Source: Streptantibioticus silvisoli
GTDB taxonomy: Bacteria; Actinomycetota; Actinomycetes; Streptomycetales; Streptomycetaceae
NCBI RefSeq assembly: GCF_027947535.2
Contig: NZ_JAAGKO020000007.1
Coordinates: 124,001 to 188,000 of the forward strand
DNA length: 64,000 bases
Direction: 5' to 3'
Positions 26,978 through 35,978 of this stretch are shown one piece after another; position 1 is the stretch's first letter, and every line of letters begins with the position of its first letter. The translations under genes were made by a program, and so were the position numbers. Below the pieces are notes generated by a model. That model saw only the letters and a list, made by a program, of their open reading frames with translations. It searched no databases and was not told the origin of the DNA.

Positions 26978-28039
26978 TCAGCGGCGGGGCGCGGCGATTT
27001 CGGCGAGCAGGTCGGGCCCCCGCCAGCTGCGGGCCTGTTCCGGGCCGGCCGCCTCCATCAGCCGGATCAGCGTGATCAGCCGGGAGTTGGCGGGCGCGGG
27101 CAGGCCGTGCCGGGCGGCGAGGGCCACCACGGCGCCCTGGAGGTCGTCTATCTCGGTGGGACGGCCGCGCCGCAGGTCCTCCCAGGTGGAGGAGCGGGCC
27201 TGGGCGTCGATCCGCAGCGAGGCGCCGGCCAGCCGGCGGAAGAGCGCGTCGGGCAGCCGCAGCACGGCCGGGGTCCAGGCGGCCGGGATCGTGCCGAGCC
27301 GGGCCGGCCGCACACCGGCGGCGCGGAACGCGGCCAGCGCCTCGCCCTGGCACAGCGCGAGACACGCCCGGTAGGACCGTTCGCCGAGCTGGTCGCGCAG
27401 CGGCAGCCCGGACAGCGCGTTGATCGCGTTGTTGAGGTTCATCAGCAGCTTGGCGTGCTGGACCTCGCGCATGTCGGTGCGCGGCTGGACCGGGAGCCCG
27501 CCGGCCCGCAGCGCGGCGACCAGGTCCGTGGCCTGCGGCCGGTCGTCGAGCATGAGCGCGCCGCCGGAGCCCTGGTGGAAGGCGCCTGGGCCGTCGCGCA
27601 GCACGTTGTACGGGACCATGCCGGCCAGCACGGCGTGGCCGCCGAGCGCGGTGGTCAGGACGGCGGCGTTGCGCAGGCCGTTCTGGAAGCTGACGACGAC
27701 GGTGCCCGGATCGAGGTGGGCGGCCATCCGGCGGGCGACCCCGGCGGTGTCGGCGGACTTGACGGTGACGAGCACGTAGTCGGCGCCGGCGACCGCTTCG
27801 GGGCCGGTGGCGGTGCGCAGCGCGCCGGCGGGGGTGTGCCGGGCGGGCCGACCGCCGCCGGTCAGCGTGACGCCTTCGGTGTCGATGACGCGCATGGCGT
27901 CCTCACGGCCGACCAGGGTGACGTCGGCGGTGGCGGCGAGGCTGCCGCCGAGGTGGCAGCCGATGCTTCCGGCGCCGTACACGACGACGCGTGGACGGGT
28001 CCGGGGGTGCGGCTCGGTACGGTGCTCGGGCGGCGTCAT
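26978..28039 (-). CDS. Ketopantoate reductase (ApbA/PanE) family protein
   Basis: NADPH-dependent 2-dehydropantoate 2-reductase family protein, 353 aa. Residues 17-30, V-V-V-Y-G-A-G-S-I-G-C-H-L-G, form the Rossmann loop. L-V-T-V-K-S-A-D-T holds the conserved Lys of the NADP site, F-Q-N-G-L-R-N the N-G motif and H-A-K-L-L-M-N-L-N-N-A the catalytic Lys-Asn region. True PanE makes pantoate for coenzyme A, but many actinomycete paralogs act on other 2-oxo acids. The ATG at 28039 starts the family domain; the long upstream frame is repeat DNA and rejected. The nucleotidyltransferase gene follows after 21 bases. Confidence 0.85.
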   Translation of the reverse strand: MTPPEHRTEPHPRTRPRVVVYGAGSIGCHLGGSLAATADVTLVGREDAMRVIDTEGVTLTGGGRPARHTPAGALRTATGPEAVAGADYVLVTVKSADTAGVARRMAAHLDPGTVVVSFQNGLRNAAVLTTALGGHAVLAGMVPYNVLRDGPGAFHQGSGGALMLDDRPQATDLVAALRAGGLPVQPRTDMREVQHAKLLMNLNNAINALSGLPLRDQLGERSYRACLALCQGEALAAFRAAGVRPARLGTIPAAWTPAVLRLPDALFRRLAGASLRIDAQARSSTWEDLRRGRPTEIDDLQGAVVALAARHGLPAPANSRLITLIRLMEAAGPEQARSWRGPDLLAEIAAPRR

Positions 28040-28969
28040 CGGGCGGGTCTCCAGGGCATGCGGTCGGCGGGCTGCCCGTCGCACCGCCTCGGTCGTCCCC
28101 CGAAGCGGCGTGCGGGCTCGGGCCGTTGAGAATTCTCCCCGCCACCCGCCCGCGCCGTCACGCCGGGGTGCCACTCGGCGGCGCGAGCCGTTCGCTCGGG
28201 GGGTGGGCCGGGCGGCGTCCGGGGGGCGTTGGGGATGCGTTGGGCGACTGACCGGGGGTTCGCCGGGCGTTCGCCGGGGGTTTGCCGGGATCACGGCTGG
28301 GGTTCATCGGGGGTTCACCGGGAGGGCGCCGGGGGCGGGACTCCGCCGGGAGCGCCGGGGCGGGACCCTGCCGGGAGATCGCGGACTCGTCGCGGGGCCC
28401 GGCGGCTTGCCGGCGGGACGGGCTCGTCTCCCGGGTGCTCGGGGGCGGGGACTTCCGCGGTACGCGGGCGGCTCGGCGGGGAGGTTCGCGGTGCCCCGGC
28501 GGCTCGGTGGCGGGAGCTCTCCGGGGCCGGTCGGCTCGGCTCCCGGGGCGGGCGCTCGGGGACAGGGACTTCTGCGGTGCGCGGCTTGACGGCGTTCTTC
28601 CCGGTCTTGGGCGGCGGCGGGGAGGTTCGCGGTGCCCCGGCGGCTCAGTGGCGGGAGCTCTCCGGGGCCGGTCGGCTCGGCTCGGCACCGGAGCCGCATC
28701 GACTGTCGCCGGGACTGCTCCGGGGAGCCGCAGCGGCCCTCGCCGGGACCGGCGACACCTCGCGGCCGGGTCCGTTCGGCCCGTCACCGGGGCCCCGGCT
28801 CACCGGCCGGCCCCCAGCTCGTTACCGGGACCCCTCCGGCCGCTCCGGCCCGTCACTCCGCCGCCCGTACCGCGATCCGGCGACGTACCGCCGATCCCCG
28901 CGCCACCCCGGAGCGGACCGCACGCCCTGCCGTCGGCCCGGCCGGCCGCACGGCGCCGTGTCGGGCGGG
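28040..28969. repeat. Repeat-rich intergenic region with 69-bp direct repeat
   Basis: 930 bases with no gene that I can support. It contains two 69-bp direct repeats (28474-28542 and 28615-28683), 141 bases apart, differing at one base and preceded by a weaker shared stretch (ACTTCYGCGGTRCGCGG). GTTCGCCGGG-like decamers recur at 28258-28325. Long frames in all directions here are Arg/Pro/Gly-rich and unlike real proteins. Confidence 0.75.
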
Positions 28970-29281
28970 TCAGGCGGTCTTGGTGGGGTCGTGGCCCAGG
29001 GCCATCAGTTCGCCGCGGCGGATGTCGGGGTCGGTGCCGTCGGGGTCGGCTTCGACCTGGTCGACGACGGCGTACATGGTGCTGATGTCCTCGCCGGTGA
29101 GGTCGGCGCGGCGTTTGTGGAGGATGGCGAGGACCCGTTCGCCCTCGCCGGTGTCGGTGCCGTCGGGCAGTGCGCCGAGCCAGGCGCCCAGCTCCATCGA
29201 CGTCATGTTGACGACCTGGTGGAACTCCTCCCAGAGCGCGTCGAGTTCGAGGACGGAGATGCCGTCGGGGGTGTCGGTCAC
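28970..29281 (-). CDS. DUF3140 family protein
   Basis: 103-aa acidic helical protein of the DUF3140 family, function unknown. Family landmarks are L-W-E-E-F-H-Q-V-V-N-M-T near the N-terminus, L-G-A-W-L, and I-L-H-K-R-R-A-D-L-T-G-E-D near the middle, which resembles a short DNA-binding or histone-like helical motif. The start is GTG at 29281, preceded by GGGAGGC at good spacing; the longer upstream frame is rejected. It has no membrane segment or signal. The 492 bases upstream and 930 bases downstream contain no other gene, so it is a single-gene unit. Confidence 0.82.
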   Translation of the reverse strand: MTDTPDGISVLELDALWEEFHQVVNMTSMELGAWLGALPDGTDTGEGERVLAILHKRRADLTGEDISTMYAVVDQVEADPDGTDPDIRRGELMALGHDPTKTA

Positions 29282-29773
29282 GGGCTGCCTCCCGGGTGTG
29301 CGGTGGGGGTGGGCGGCGCCTTCCCGGCGTCGGCGGGCGGCAAACCCGGCGGTCGGCGAACGGACGAGGCGGTGGCACGGCGAACGCTCCGGACGGCGGC
29401 CGGGCGGGCGACCCCGGCGGTGGCTGGAAACGGCCCCGCCGAAAGCCCGGCGGGCGGTCCCCGCAGCCACGCGCGGCTGCCACGCACGCGGCAGCCACGC
29501 ACGCGACGGGCGGAGGCCGGACGAGCGCGTCCTGACGCCGGCACGGCGAGCGGGCGGCGGGCGCGGTGACGCGGCGGGCGCGCGGCGGACCGGGTGCCCC
29601 TACGGATGGGCTCACGCCGTCGATCGGCCCCGCCGATCCGCACCGGCGATCCACACCGCCGATCCACCCTGGCCTTCGACCCCGGAACCGCATCGCGATC
29701 GGCCCCCACGCCCCGCCCGCGATTTACTCCCGCCCAGATGTGCGATTGTCATCATTTCGGGTAAACATCCACA
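29282..29773. other. Divergent intergenic region, DUF3140 / FAD-Rieske
   Basis: 492 bases without a supported gene. It holds CAGCCACGC-type repeats and a small perfect hairpin GGCTGCC-N8-GGCAGCC (29475-29496). From about 29710 it becomes less GC-rich and contains TTGTCA and GGGTAA, 18 and 9 bases apart from the oxidoreductase start region, which may be promoter elements of a stress sigma factor; the spacing is not canonical. Confidence 0.45.
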
Positions 29774-31444
29774 ATGAGCACCATTCCTCAGATGTCGGAA
29801 TCGTATTGGGCGCAGACCGCCGACGCGCGGCCGTACCCGGCGCTGGATGAGGACATCAACGCCGACGTGGCAGTGGCGGGCGGTGGGATGGCGGGGGTGT
29901 GCGCGGCGTGGGAGCTGGCCCGGCTCGGCCGGTCGGTGGTGGTGCTGGAGGCGGAACGGGTGGCGGGCGGGGTCACCGGGCACACCACGGGCAAGCTCAG
30001 CGTCCAGCACGGGCTGGTGTACGCCCGGCTGCGCGAGGCGCTCGGCCCGGCGGCTGCGCGGATGTACGCGGAATCGCAGGCCGACGCGGTCGAGCATGTG
30101 GTGGCCACGGCGGCCGAGCTGGGCGTGCGGTGCGGGATCGAGCGGCGGCCGGCCTGGGTCTACGCGGCCGAACCCGGGGCGGCGGCCGGGCAGGACGCGG
30201 CGGTGGCGGCGGAGGCGGCCGCGGCGCGGGAGGCGGGCGTGCCGGCGGAGCTGTTCGACACGGCCGACCTGCCGTTCCCGACCGGGGCGGCGCTGCGGGT
30301 CGGCGACCAGGTCCAGTTCCATCCGCGCCGCTATCTGCTGGCGCTCGCCGACGACCTGGCCCGGCACGGTGGTCGCGTCTTCGAGAACACCCGGGTGACC
30401 GGTCTGCACGAGGGCCGCCCGGTCCGGGTGACGACGTCGGCCGGTCACACGGTGACGGCGGCGGACGTGGTGCTGGCGACGCACTACCCGGTCCTCGACG
30501 GCTCGACGGCGTTCACCCGGCTGATCCCGCGCCGCGAGCTGGTCGTCGCGAGCCCGGTGGACGCCGGGCGGGCGCCGGACGGAATGTACATGACGCCGTT
30601 CGGCGGTGTCCGGTCGGTGAGCGGCGCGCCGCTGGACGGCGGGCGGCGGCTGCTGATCGTGGCGGGCGAGCGCTCCAGGACGGGCGATCCGGGGGTCACG
30701 GCGCGGTTCGGCCGGCTGGCGGCGTGGGCGCGGGAACGGTTCGGGGTGCGGGCGTTCTCGCACCACTGGGCGACGCAGGACAACTGGACGACCGACGGCG
30801 TGCCGTACGTGGGCCGTTTCCGGCCGTCCTCCCGCCATGTCTACGTGGCCACCGGGTTCGGCGGCTGGGGGCTGAGCGGCGGGGCGATGGCGGGCCGGCT
30901 GCTGGCGGACCTGGTGTGGGACGGGGAGGCCGAGTGGTCCGCGCTCTACGATCCGCGCCGGGCGCGGCCGGCGGGGGGCTCCGGAGTCGCGGGGGCCTCC
31001 GGAATCGCGGGGGGCGCCGGAGCCGCGGGGGCTGCCGGTGCCGCGAAGGCCACCGGGGCCGCAGGAGAGATCGGAACCGCGGGGGCGGGGAGGGCCGCGG
31101 AGGTGACCGGTTCCGCGGATCGCGGAGCGCCAGCGGTGCCCCGGGCCTTCGCCGACGATCCGCTGCCGGCGGCGCACGGTCCGCAGGGGATGGCGGCGAT
31201 CGAACCGGGCGGCGGTGCGGTGGTGCGGTTGCACGGGCTGCCGTGCGCGATCCACCGCGACGACGTCGGCGCGCTGCACGCGGTGAGCGCGGTCTGCCCG
31301 CACCTGGGGTGCCTGGTGGCGTTCAACGACGCGGAACTCAGCTGGGACTGCCCCTGCCACGGGTCACGGTTCGGCACCGACGGCCGGCTGCTGAACGGCC
31401 CGGCGACCGCGCCGCTGGAGCAGCGCGACCCCGGGCCCGGGTGA
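29774..31444 (+). CDS. FAD-dependent oxidoreductase with C-terminal Rieske domain
   Basis: 556-aa fusion of a D-amino-acid-oxidase-like (DAO) FAD domain and a Rieske [2Fe-2S] domain; members oxidise unknown substrates and pass electrons to the cluster. The FAD loop is A-V-A-G-G-G-M-A-G-V-C (34-43), then G-H-T-T-G-K-L-S, and Y-V-G-R-F-R-P and T-G-F-G-G-W-G-L-S-G-G near the domain end. Cluster ligands are C508, H510, C526 and H529 in C-P-H-L-G-C and C-P-C-H-G-S, with the pair C513/C528 as the usual disulfide. Between the domains, residues about 400-450, is a Gly-Ala-rich low-complexity linker. The ATG at 29774 is the first in-frame Met. It converges on the DJ-1 gene. Confidence 0.93.
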   Translation: MSTIPQMSESYWAQTADARPYPALDEDINADVAVAGGGMAGVCAAWELARLGRSVVVLEAERVAGGVTGHTTGKLSVQHGLVYARLREALGPAAARMYAESQADAVEHVVATAAELGVRCGIERRPAWVYAAEPGAAAGQDAAVAAEAAAAREAGVPAELFDTADLPFPTGAALRVGDQVQFHPRRYLLALADDLARHGGRVFENTRVTGLHEGRPVRVTTSAGHTVTAADVVLATHYPVLDGSTAFTRLIPRRELVVASPVDAGRAPDGMYMTPFGGVRSVSGAPLDGGRRLLIVAGERSRTGDPGVTARFGRLAAWARERFGVRAFSHHWATQDNWTTDGVPYVGRFRPSSRHVYVATGFGGWGLSGGAMAGRLLADLVWDGEAEWSALYDPRRARPAGGSGVAGASGIAGGAGAAGAAGAAKATGAAGEIGTAGAGRAAEVTGSADRGAPAVPRAFADDPLPAAHGPQGMAAIEPGGGAVVRLHGLPCAIHRDDVGALHAVSAVCPHLGCLVAFNDAELSWDCPCHGSRFGTDGRLLNGPATAPLEQRDPGPG

Positions 31445-31479
31445 GCCGGTACCCCGGCGGGCGCCTGGCGGGCGCCGGC

Positions 31480-31531
31480 CCGTCGGCCGCGGCCGACGGA
31501 GGTGATGTCGGCCGCGGCCACCGCAGGTGAT
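31480..31531. terminator. Palindrome and 25-bp tandem repeat between convergent genes
   Basis: CCGTCGGCCGCGGCCGACGG (31480-31499) is a perfect 20-base palindrome. It overlaps the first of two 25-base direct repeats (31482-31506 and 31507-31531) that reach the DJ-1 stop codon. It probably ends both convergent transcripts; a role as a protein-binding site is also possible. Confidence 0.5.
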
Positions 31532-31532
31532 G

Positions 31533-32081
31533 TCAGGTGCCGCCGGAGATCTTGGCCAGTTCGGTCAGCAGCGCGTCGTCGAACGCCTTGAGGTCGTCGG
31601 GCTTGCGGCTGGTGATCAGCGTGTTGGGCCCGGAGGTGCAGACGACGACCTGTTCGTCGCGCCAGGTGCCGCCGGCGTTGGTGATGTCGGTACGCAGGCT
31701 GGGCCACGACGTGAGGGTCCGGCCGGAGACCACGCCCGCCTCGACCAGGGTCCAGGGGGCGTGGCAGATGGCCGCCACCGGCTTGCCCAGGTCGAAGAAC
31801 GCCCGCGCGAAGCCGACGGCCGCCGCGTCCGTACGCAACATGTCGGGGTTGGCGACGCCACCGGGCAGTACCAGGGCGTCGAAGTCCGCCGGGTCGGCGT
31901 CGGCGACGGTCTCGTCGACCGGGAAGGTGTCGGCCTTGTCCAGGTGGTCGAACGCCTGGATCCGGCCGGAACCGGTCGAGACGAGCCGGGGCGTACCGCC
32001 GGCCTGCTGGACCGCCTGCCAGGGATCGGTCAGCTCGATCTGCTCAACGCCCTCAGGGGCTACGAGGAAGGCCACCTTCAT
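31533..32081 (-). CDS. DJ-1/PfpI family type 1 glutamine-amidotransferase-like protein
   Basis: 182-aa cytosolic protein of the DJ-1/PfpI superfamily, whose members act as proteases, deglycases or stress chaperones. The nucleophile elbow is A-I-C-H-A-P-W (C106, H107), and the conserved Glu lies near E13 in E-G-V-E. V-L-P-G-G-V-A-N-P-D-M-L-R matches the family, as does S-W-P-S-L-R-T-D-I-T-N-A-G-G. The ATG at 32081 is favoured by an AAGGA site about 10 bases upstream; GTG at 32090 is possible and adds three residues. It converges on the FAD-Rieske gene. A stress-related role is likely; the exact activity is not fixed by sequence. Confidence 0.88.
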   Translation of the reverse strand: MKVAFLVAPEGVEQIELTDPWQAVQQAGGTPRLVSTGSGRIQAFDHLDKADTFPVDETVADADPADFDALVLPGGVANPDMLRTDAAAVGFARAFFDLGKPVAAICHAPWTLVEAGVVSGRTLTSWPSLRTDITNAGGTWRDEQVVVCTSGPNTLITSRKPDDLKAFDDALLTELAKISGGT

Positions 32082-32309
32082 ACGTGCCACGTCCTTCCGA
32101 CAGCTGGGAACCGGTTGCCGGCGCGGCTGCCCGCGCCAGGCTGCCGCGTACCCGTCCGGATCGGTACGAAACGGCGGGACGGTCGGCGCCGGGACCGCCG
32201 GGGCCGGGCGCGCGGGGGGTACCGGCGGGCGGCGGGCCTGGTACGGGACGGGTGGTCCCGCTCAGCGCACGTGCCGGGGCGGCCCCTGGTGCGGGTTGGG
32301 CGGAACCGC

Positions 32310-35300
32310 TCAGCGCACGCTGACCGTCGCGCCGCCGGTCAGGCCCCCCGCGGCGACCGTGACGACCGCGCGGCCGGGGCGCCGTGCGGTGATCCGGCCG
32401 GTGACGGGGTCGACCCGGGCCACCCGGGGGTTGCCGGAGGACCACACGTGGGCGACCGGATCGGCCAACGGGACGTCGCCACCGGTGACTTGGCCGCCGG
32501 TGGCGACCGCTGCGGCGTGGCCGCCCACCGTGAGGGCGGTGCGGGGCGCGGTCACGGTGATGGCGGACAGCACCGGTTCGACGGTGAGGCCGACCGTGCC
32601 GCGCGGCGAGACGTGCAGCAGCACGACGGCGGACAGCCCGTCGCCGCCCGCGGCCGGCGCCAGCGACGGCAGGGTCAGCTGGGCGACCCCGCCGGCCGCC
32701 GCGCCGGCCGTGTCGCCCGCCGGGTCGATCAGCCGCTCGCAGAAGCGTCCGGCGCCGCCGTACACCATCAGCGCGTGCCGCCCGGGGTGCGCGTTCTGCC
32801 AGCGCTGGACCAGGCGCACGTACATCCGCGCCTCCCAGGCGTCGGTGAACCCCGCGCCGTGCGCCGGGTCGGGCGGGTAGGCCGGCCGTGCGGTCGCCAG
32901 CACCACGGTCGGCGCGGTGGAACGGGTCAACCGGTCGATGAGCCAGGGGTATTGGGCCTGCTTCGGGCTCCGGTGCGGATCGGGGGCGAGCAGGCCGCCG
33001 CGGGCACTGTCGGTCACCAGGACCTCGGCGCCGCCCACCGTGTAGGCGTAGGGCGCGGCGCCGAAGCCCCGGGCGAAGTCCCCGTCGCGCGCGGCGCCGT
33101 CGGTCTCGCCCGCGCCGATCGCCTGGTGGACGGTGCCGCCGAGAGCCGCGGTCGCGGTGGCCACCGCGGTCAGGGCGGCCCCGGTGCCGTCGGCGGACAT
33201 GTCGCCGAGGAACTGCGCCTGGGCCGGCCGGGCGACCGCGGGCAGCGTCGGCAGGCGCTGCGCCACCGACGCCAGCGCGGCACCGCCGGGCGAGGCCCCC
33301 GCCGCCGGCAGCCGGGCGCCGGCGGCGGCCAGCAGGGTCGCGCCGCCCGCGGCGAAGGCGGCGGCGCTCTCGTCGTACCGCAGCCAGGAGGAGGCGGGCA
33401 GCGGCGTGCTGGGAGCCGGGGCGGGGCGCGGGCGGGGCGGGTAGAGCGCCAACAGGCCGCTGACGTCGAGCGATCCGGCGGTGCGGGGGCCCGGGCCGAC
33501 GGCGAGGAGGTCCAGGTGGCCGACGGTGAGCGGGAAGGCGAGGCCCGGCGGCAGCAGGGCTACGGCCAGCCGCCAGCCGTGCCAGGTGACGTGCGTCGGA
33601 TACAGCGTGGTGCGTGCGCCGTCGGCGCCGACGCAGGACTCGGCGAGTTCCAGGCCGCCCGCGTCGCCCCTGACCCACAGGCCGGTCCCCGCCGGCTGCC
33701 GCCCGTCGGCATCGGGCCCGACGCGCAACGGCTTGGTGGCGGTCAGCTCGAGCTGCCTGACGCCGCTGCCGGCCGGCATCGTGTAGTCCAGCCGCAGCGA
33801 CCCCGAGGCGGTCGAGCCGGGCGGTACGGCCCCGGGGTCGGCGGCCAGGGTGGCCGGTTCGCCGGTGCTGTTGGCGGACAGCCGCCAGGTCGCGGGGTCG
33901 TCCACCGGGTCGACGGCGCGGGCGAGGTCGCCGACCGCGACGCTCGCGGTGGCCCGCGCCCCGGCCGCCTCGGCGGTCACCGGGTCGAGTCCGGTCCCGG
34001 TGGCGGACGCGGTGAAGACCCCGTGGGCGTCGAACGTCCCCAGGCCGGGCCTGCCGCTGCGCCACGCGGCGGCATCGGCGGGGACGGCGGCGGCGACGCC
34101 GTCCCGGGTGGTGCCGGCGAGGGTGAACGCCTGGGTGGCGCCGGCCGGGAGATCGGGGGCGTTCGGCGCGAGCGTCAGCGTGGCGAGCCGGTCGACGACG
34201 CGCAGCGGCTGCGAGGCGGTCACGCCGCCGTCGCGGGCGACGATCCGGCCGGTGCCGGCCCGCGACGGTGTCAGCCGCCCGTCGCGCCAGCCGGCCAGCG
34301 ACGCCGGTTCGACGCGGACCCGGGGCGTGCCGGTGGCCGGGCCGCCGAGCCGGTCGGTGGCGTACACCGGGACCGGGATCGAGCCGCCGGGCACGGTGGT
34401 GACCGGCCGGCCGCCGCCGATGACGACCCGGGCGGGCGGACCGGGGCGGGCGGCCGTGGCGTAGACGAACACCCCGTCGCCGACCGGACGTTCCGCGTTG
34501 CCGGTGTCGGAAGGGGTGCCGGCCACGCTGACCGCGCGGTCGCCGGGGCGGCGGGTGACCATCTCGGTCGAGCCGCCGCCGTCGAAGAGTTCGGCGGTGT
34601 ACGCGCCGTGCGCGACGAGGTATCCGGCGACCTGGGCCGCGGTGACGCCGAAGGCGGTGGCCTTCCCGGCCCGGCCGTCGAGGGTGACCAGCAGCGCGTG
34701 CCGTCCGTCCCGGCTGACGCCGACGGCCGTCTCCGGGTTGGTGCCGGTGGGCGGCGTCCCGGTGGGGTCGTCGTGGACCCGGCCGTCTTCCACCAGCATC
34801 GTCACGCCGCTGATCAGCTGGGTGAGGTCGTCGTCCGGTGCGATGGACGTCGCCGTCGTCACGGTGTCGCCGGGGTGGACGGTGTCCGCCAGCCACCGGC
34901 CGCCGGCGCCGGCGCCCAGCAGCGCGGTCCGCCCGGCGGCCAGCCGGTCCAGCGACGTCACGCCGGTGCGGACGCTGTCGACGCCGATGGCGCCGGTGCC
35001 CGCCCGGTGGCCGAGGACCACGGTCGCGGAGGGCAGCCCGGTCGCGGCGCCCAGGTACGGCGTGGCCTCGGTGATGCCGCCCGCCGCGAGGTCGGCGACG
35101 GTGTTGACCGACGTCAGGGCGTGCCGGGCGGTGCCGTCGCCGAGGGTTCCGCTGAAGGTCTGCGGGCCCATCACGATGCTGCCGTCCGGCCGTACCCCCA
35201 GTTGCGCGGCGAACCCGGGCCTGGGCGTCTTCATCAGCCGGCCGTCGCTGATGACCCCGCCGAGGGGCCGGCCGGTGCCGTGGATCTCGAAGTAGTCGCC

Positions 35301-35750
35301 GTTGACACCGGCCACCGCGTGCGTGCGGCCGGCCATCGAGGAGACGGTCTCGTCGGCGGGGTCGGTGACGACGTCGCCCGCCTGCACCACGCCGACCCGC
35401 ACGTGGGGGTCGGCGAGGTCGACCGACAGCACCTGCGTGTGCTGGCGGCCGCCCAGCGTGTCGTAGGTCTCGGAGTAGTGCGTGACCCCCCGGGTGACGG
35501 TGTCGGCGCGGGTGCGCGTGTAGTCGAGGACCTGCGGCCAGCCGGCCGGCGTGGCCGGCAGCCAGGAGGGTGCGGCGGGCGCGGCGGCCGGCGGAAGGCG
35601 GACCGGGGCATCGGCCGGCCGCGCGGCGGGGAGCGGGCGGGCCGCGGCGCCGGGGGCCGCGGCCACGGCCGCCAGCAGGGCGGTCAGCGCGGCGACGGCG
35701 GCCAGCGCGCGGCGTCCCGGGGCGTGCGGGGCTCTGCTGCGTTCGGTCAC
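32310..35750 (-). CDS. Exported phosphodiester glycosidase (NAGPA-like) multidomain protein
   Basis: 1146-aa secreted protein. The signal peptide (about 1-37) ends A-A-P-G-A-A-A-R-P. The first third holds a phosphodiester glycosidase (NAGPA/exopolysaccharide) domain: A-V-A-G-V-N-G-D-Y-F-E-I, G-V-I-S-D-G-R-L, and A-E-L-F-D-G-G-G-S-T-E-M. Ig-like beta domains follow (about 420-620). Near residues 840-1000 is a calcineurin-phosphoesterase-like region (F-L-G-D-M, later V-V-L-A-T-A-R-P-A-Y-P-P) that lacks the usual metal histidines. A Big2-type Ig domain closes the protein (V-W-S-S-G-N-P-R-V-A-R-V-D). GTG at 35750 follows GGAGG. It likely acts on cell-surface or extracellular glycan phosphodiesters. 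Confidence 0.85.
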   Translation of the reverse strand: MTERSRAPHAPGRRALAAVAALTALLAAVAAAPGAAARPLPAARPADAPVRLPPAAAPAAPSWLPATPAGWPQVLDYTRTRADTVTRGVTHYSETYDTLGGRQHTQVLSVDLADPHVRVGVVQAGDVVTDPADETVSSMAGRTHAVAGVNGDYFEIHGTGRPLGGVISDGRLMKTPRPGFAAQLGVRPDGSIVMGPQTFSGTLGDGTARHALTSVNTVADLAAGGITEATPYLGAATGLPSATVVLGHRAGTGAIGVDSVRTGVTSLDRLAAGRTALLGAGAGGRWLADTVHPGDTVTTATSIAPDDDLTQLISGVTMLVEDGRVHDDPTGTPPTGTNPETAVGVSRDGRHALLVTLDGRAGKATAFGVTAAQVAGYLVAHGAYTAELFDGGGSTEMVTRRPGDRAVSVAGTPSDTGNAERPVGDGVFVYATAARPGPPARVVIGGGRPVTTVPGGSIPVPVYATDRLGGPATGTPRVRVEPASLAGWRDGRLTPSRAGTGRIVARDGGVTASQPLRVVDRLATLTLAPNAPDLPAGATQAFTLAGTTRDGVAAAVPADAAAWRSGRPGLGTFDAHGVFTASATGTGLDPVTAEAAGARATASVAVGDLARAVDPVDDPATWRLSANSTGEPATLAADPGAVPPGSTASGSLRLDYTMPAGSGVRQLELTATKPLRVGPDADGRQPAGTGLWVRGDAGGLELAESCVGADGARTTLYPTHVTWHGWRLAVALLPPGLAFPLTVGHLDLLAVGPGPRTAGSLDVSGLLALYPPRPRPAPAPSTPLPASSWLRYDESAAAFAAGGATLLAAAGARLPAAGASPGGAALASVAQRLPTLPAVARPAQAQFLGDMSADGTGAALTAVATATAALGGTVHQAIGAGETDGAARDGDFARGFGAAPYAYTVGGAEVLVTDSARGGLLAPDPHRSPKQAQYPWLIDRLTRSTAPTVVLATARPAYPPDPAHGAGFTDAWEARMYVRLVQRWQNAHPGRHALMVYGGAGRFCERLIDPAGDTAGAAAGGVAQLTLPSLAPAAGGDGLSAVVLLHVSPRGTVGLTVEPVLSAITVTAPRTALTVGGHAAAVATGGQVTGGDVPLADPVAHVWSSGNPRVARVDPVTGRITARRPGRAVVTVAAGGLTGGATVSVR

Positions 35751-35978
35751 GGCCGCCTCCGGTGCGGGTACGGGGGCGGGCCGTGGTCCGGCGACCGCTC
35801 CGCGGCTGCCCGTTCCGGCACGGCCGCCACCTCGGGCGGGGCGGAACGGGTTCACGACGATCAGGTGCCGCCGGGAGCCGCCGGGTGGACGGCGGGCGGC
35901 GAGCCAGCGGGGCGCCGGGCGAACAACGGGCGGCGGGGCGCCGGGTGATCCGGCGTCAGCGGCCGGCGGCCGGCGCGG

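Noticed and set aside
31527..35948. A 1473-codon open frame on the plus strand opposite the phosphodiester glycosidase gene
   Set aside because: Gly/Val/Gln/Arg-rich sequence without domains; the minus-strand frame has a signal peptide, recognisable domains and a ribosome site. Long antisense frames are a by-product of very high GC.
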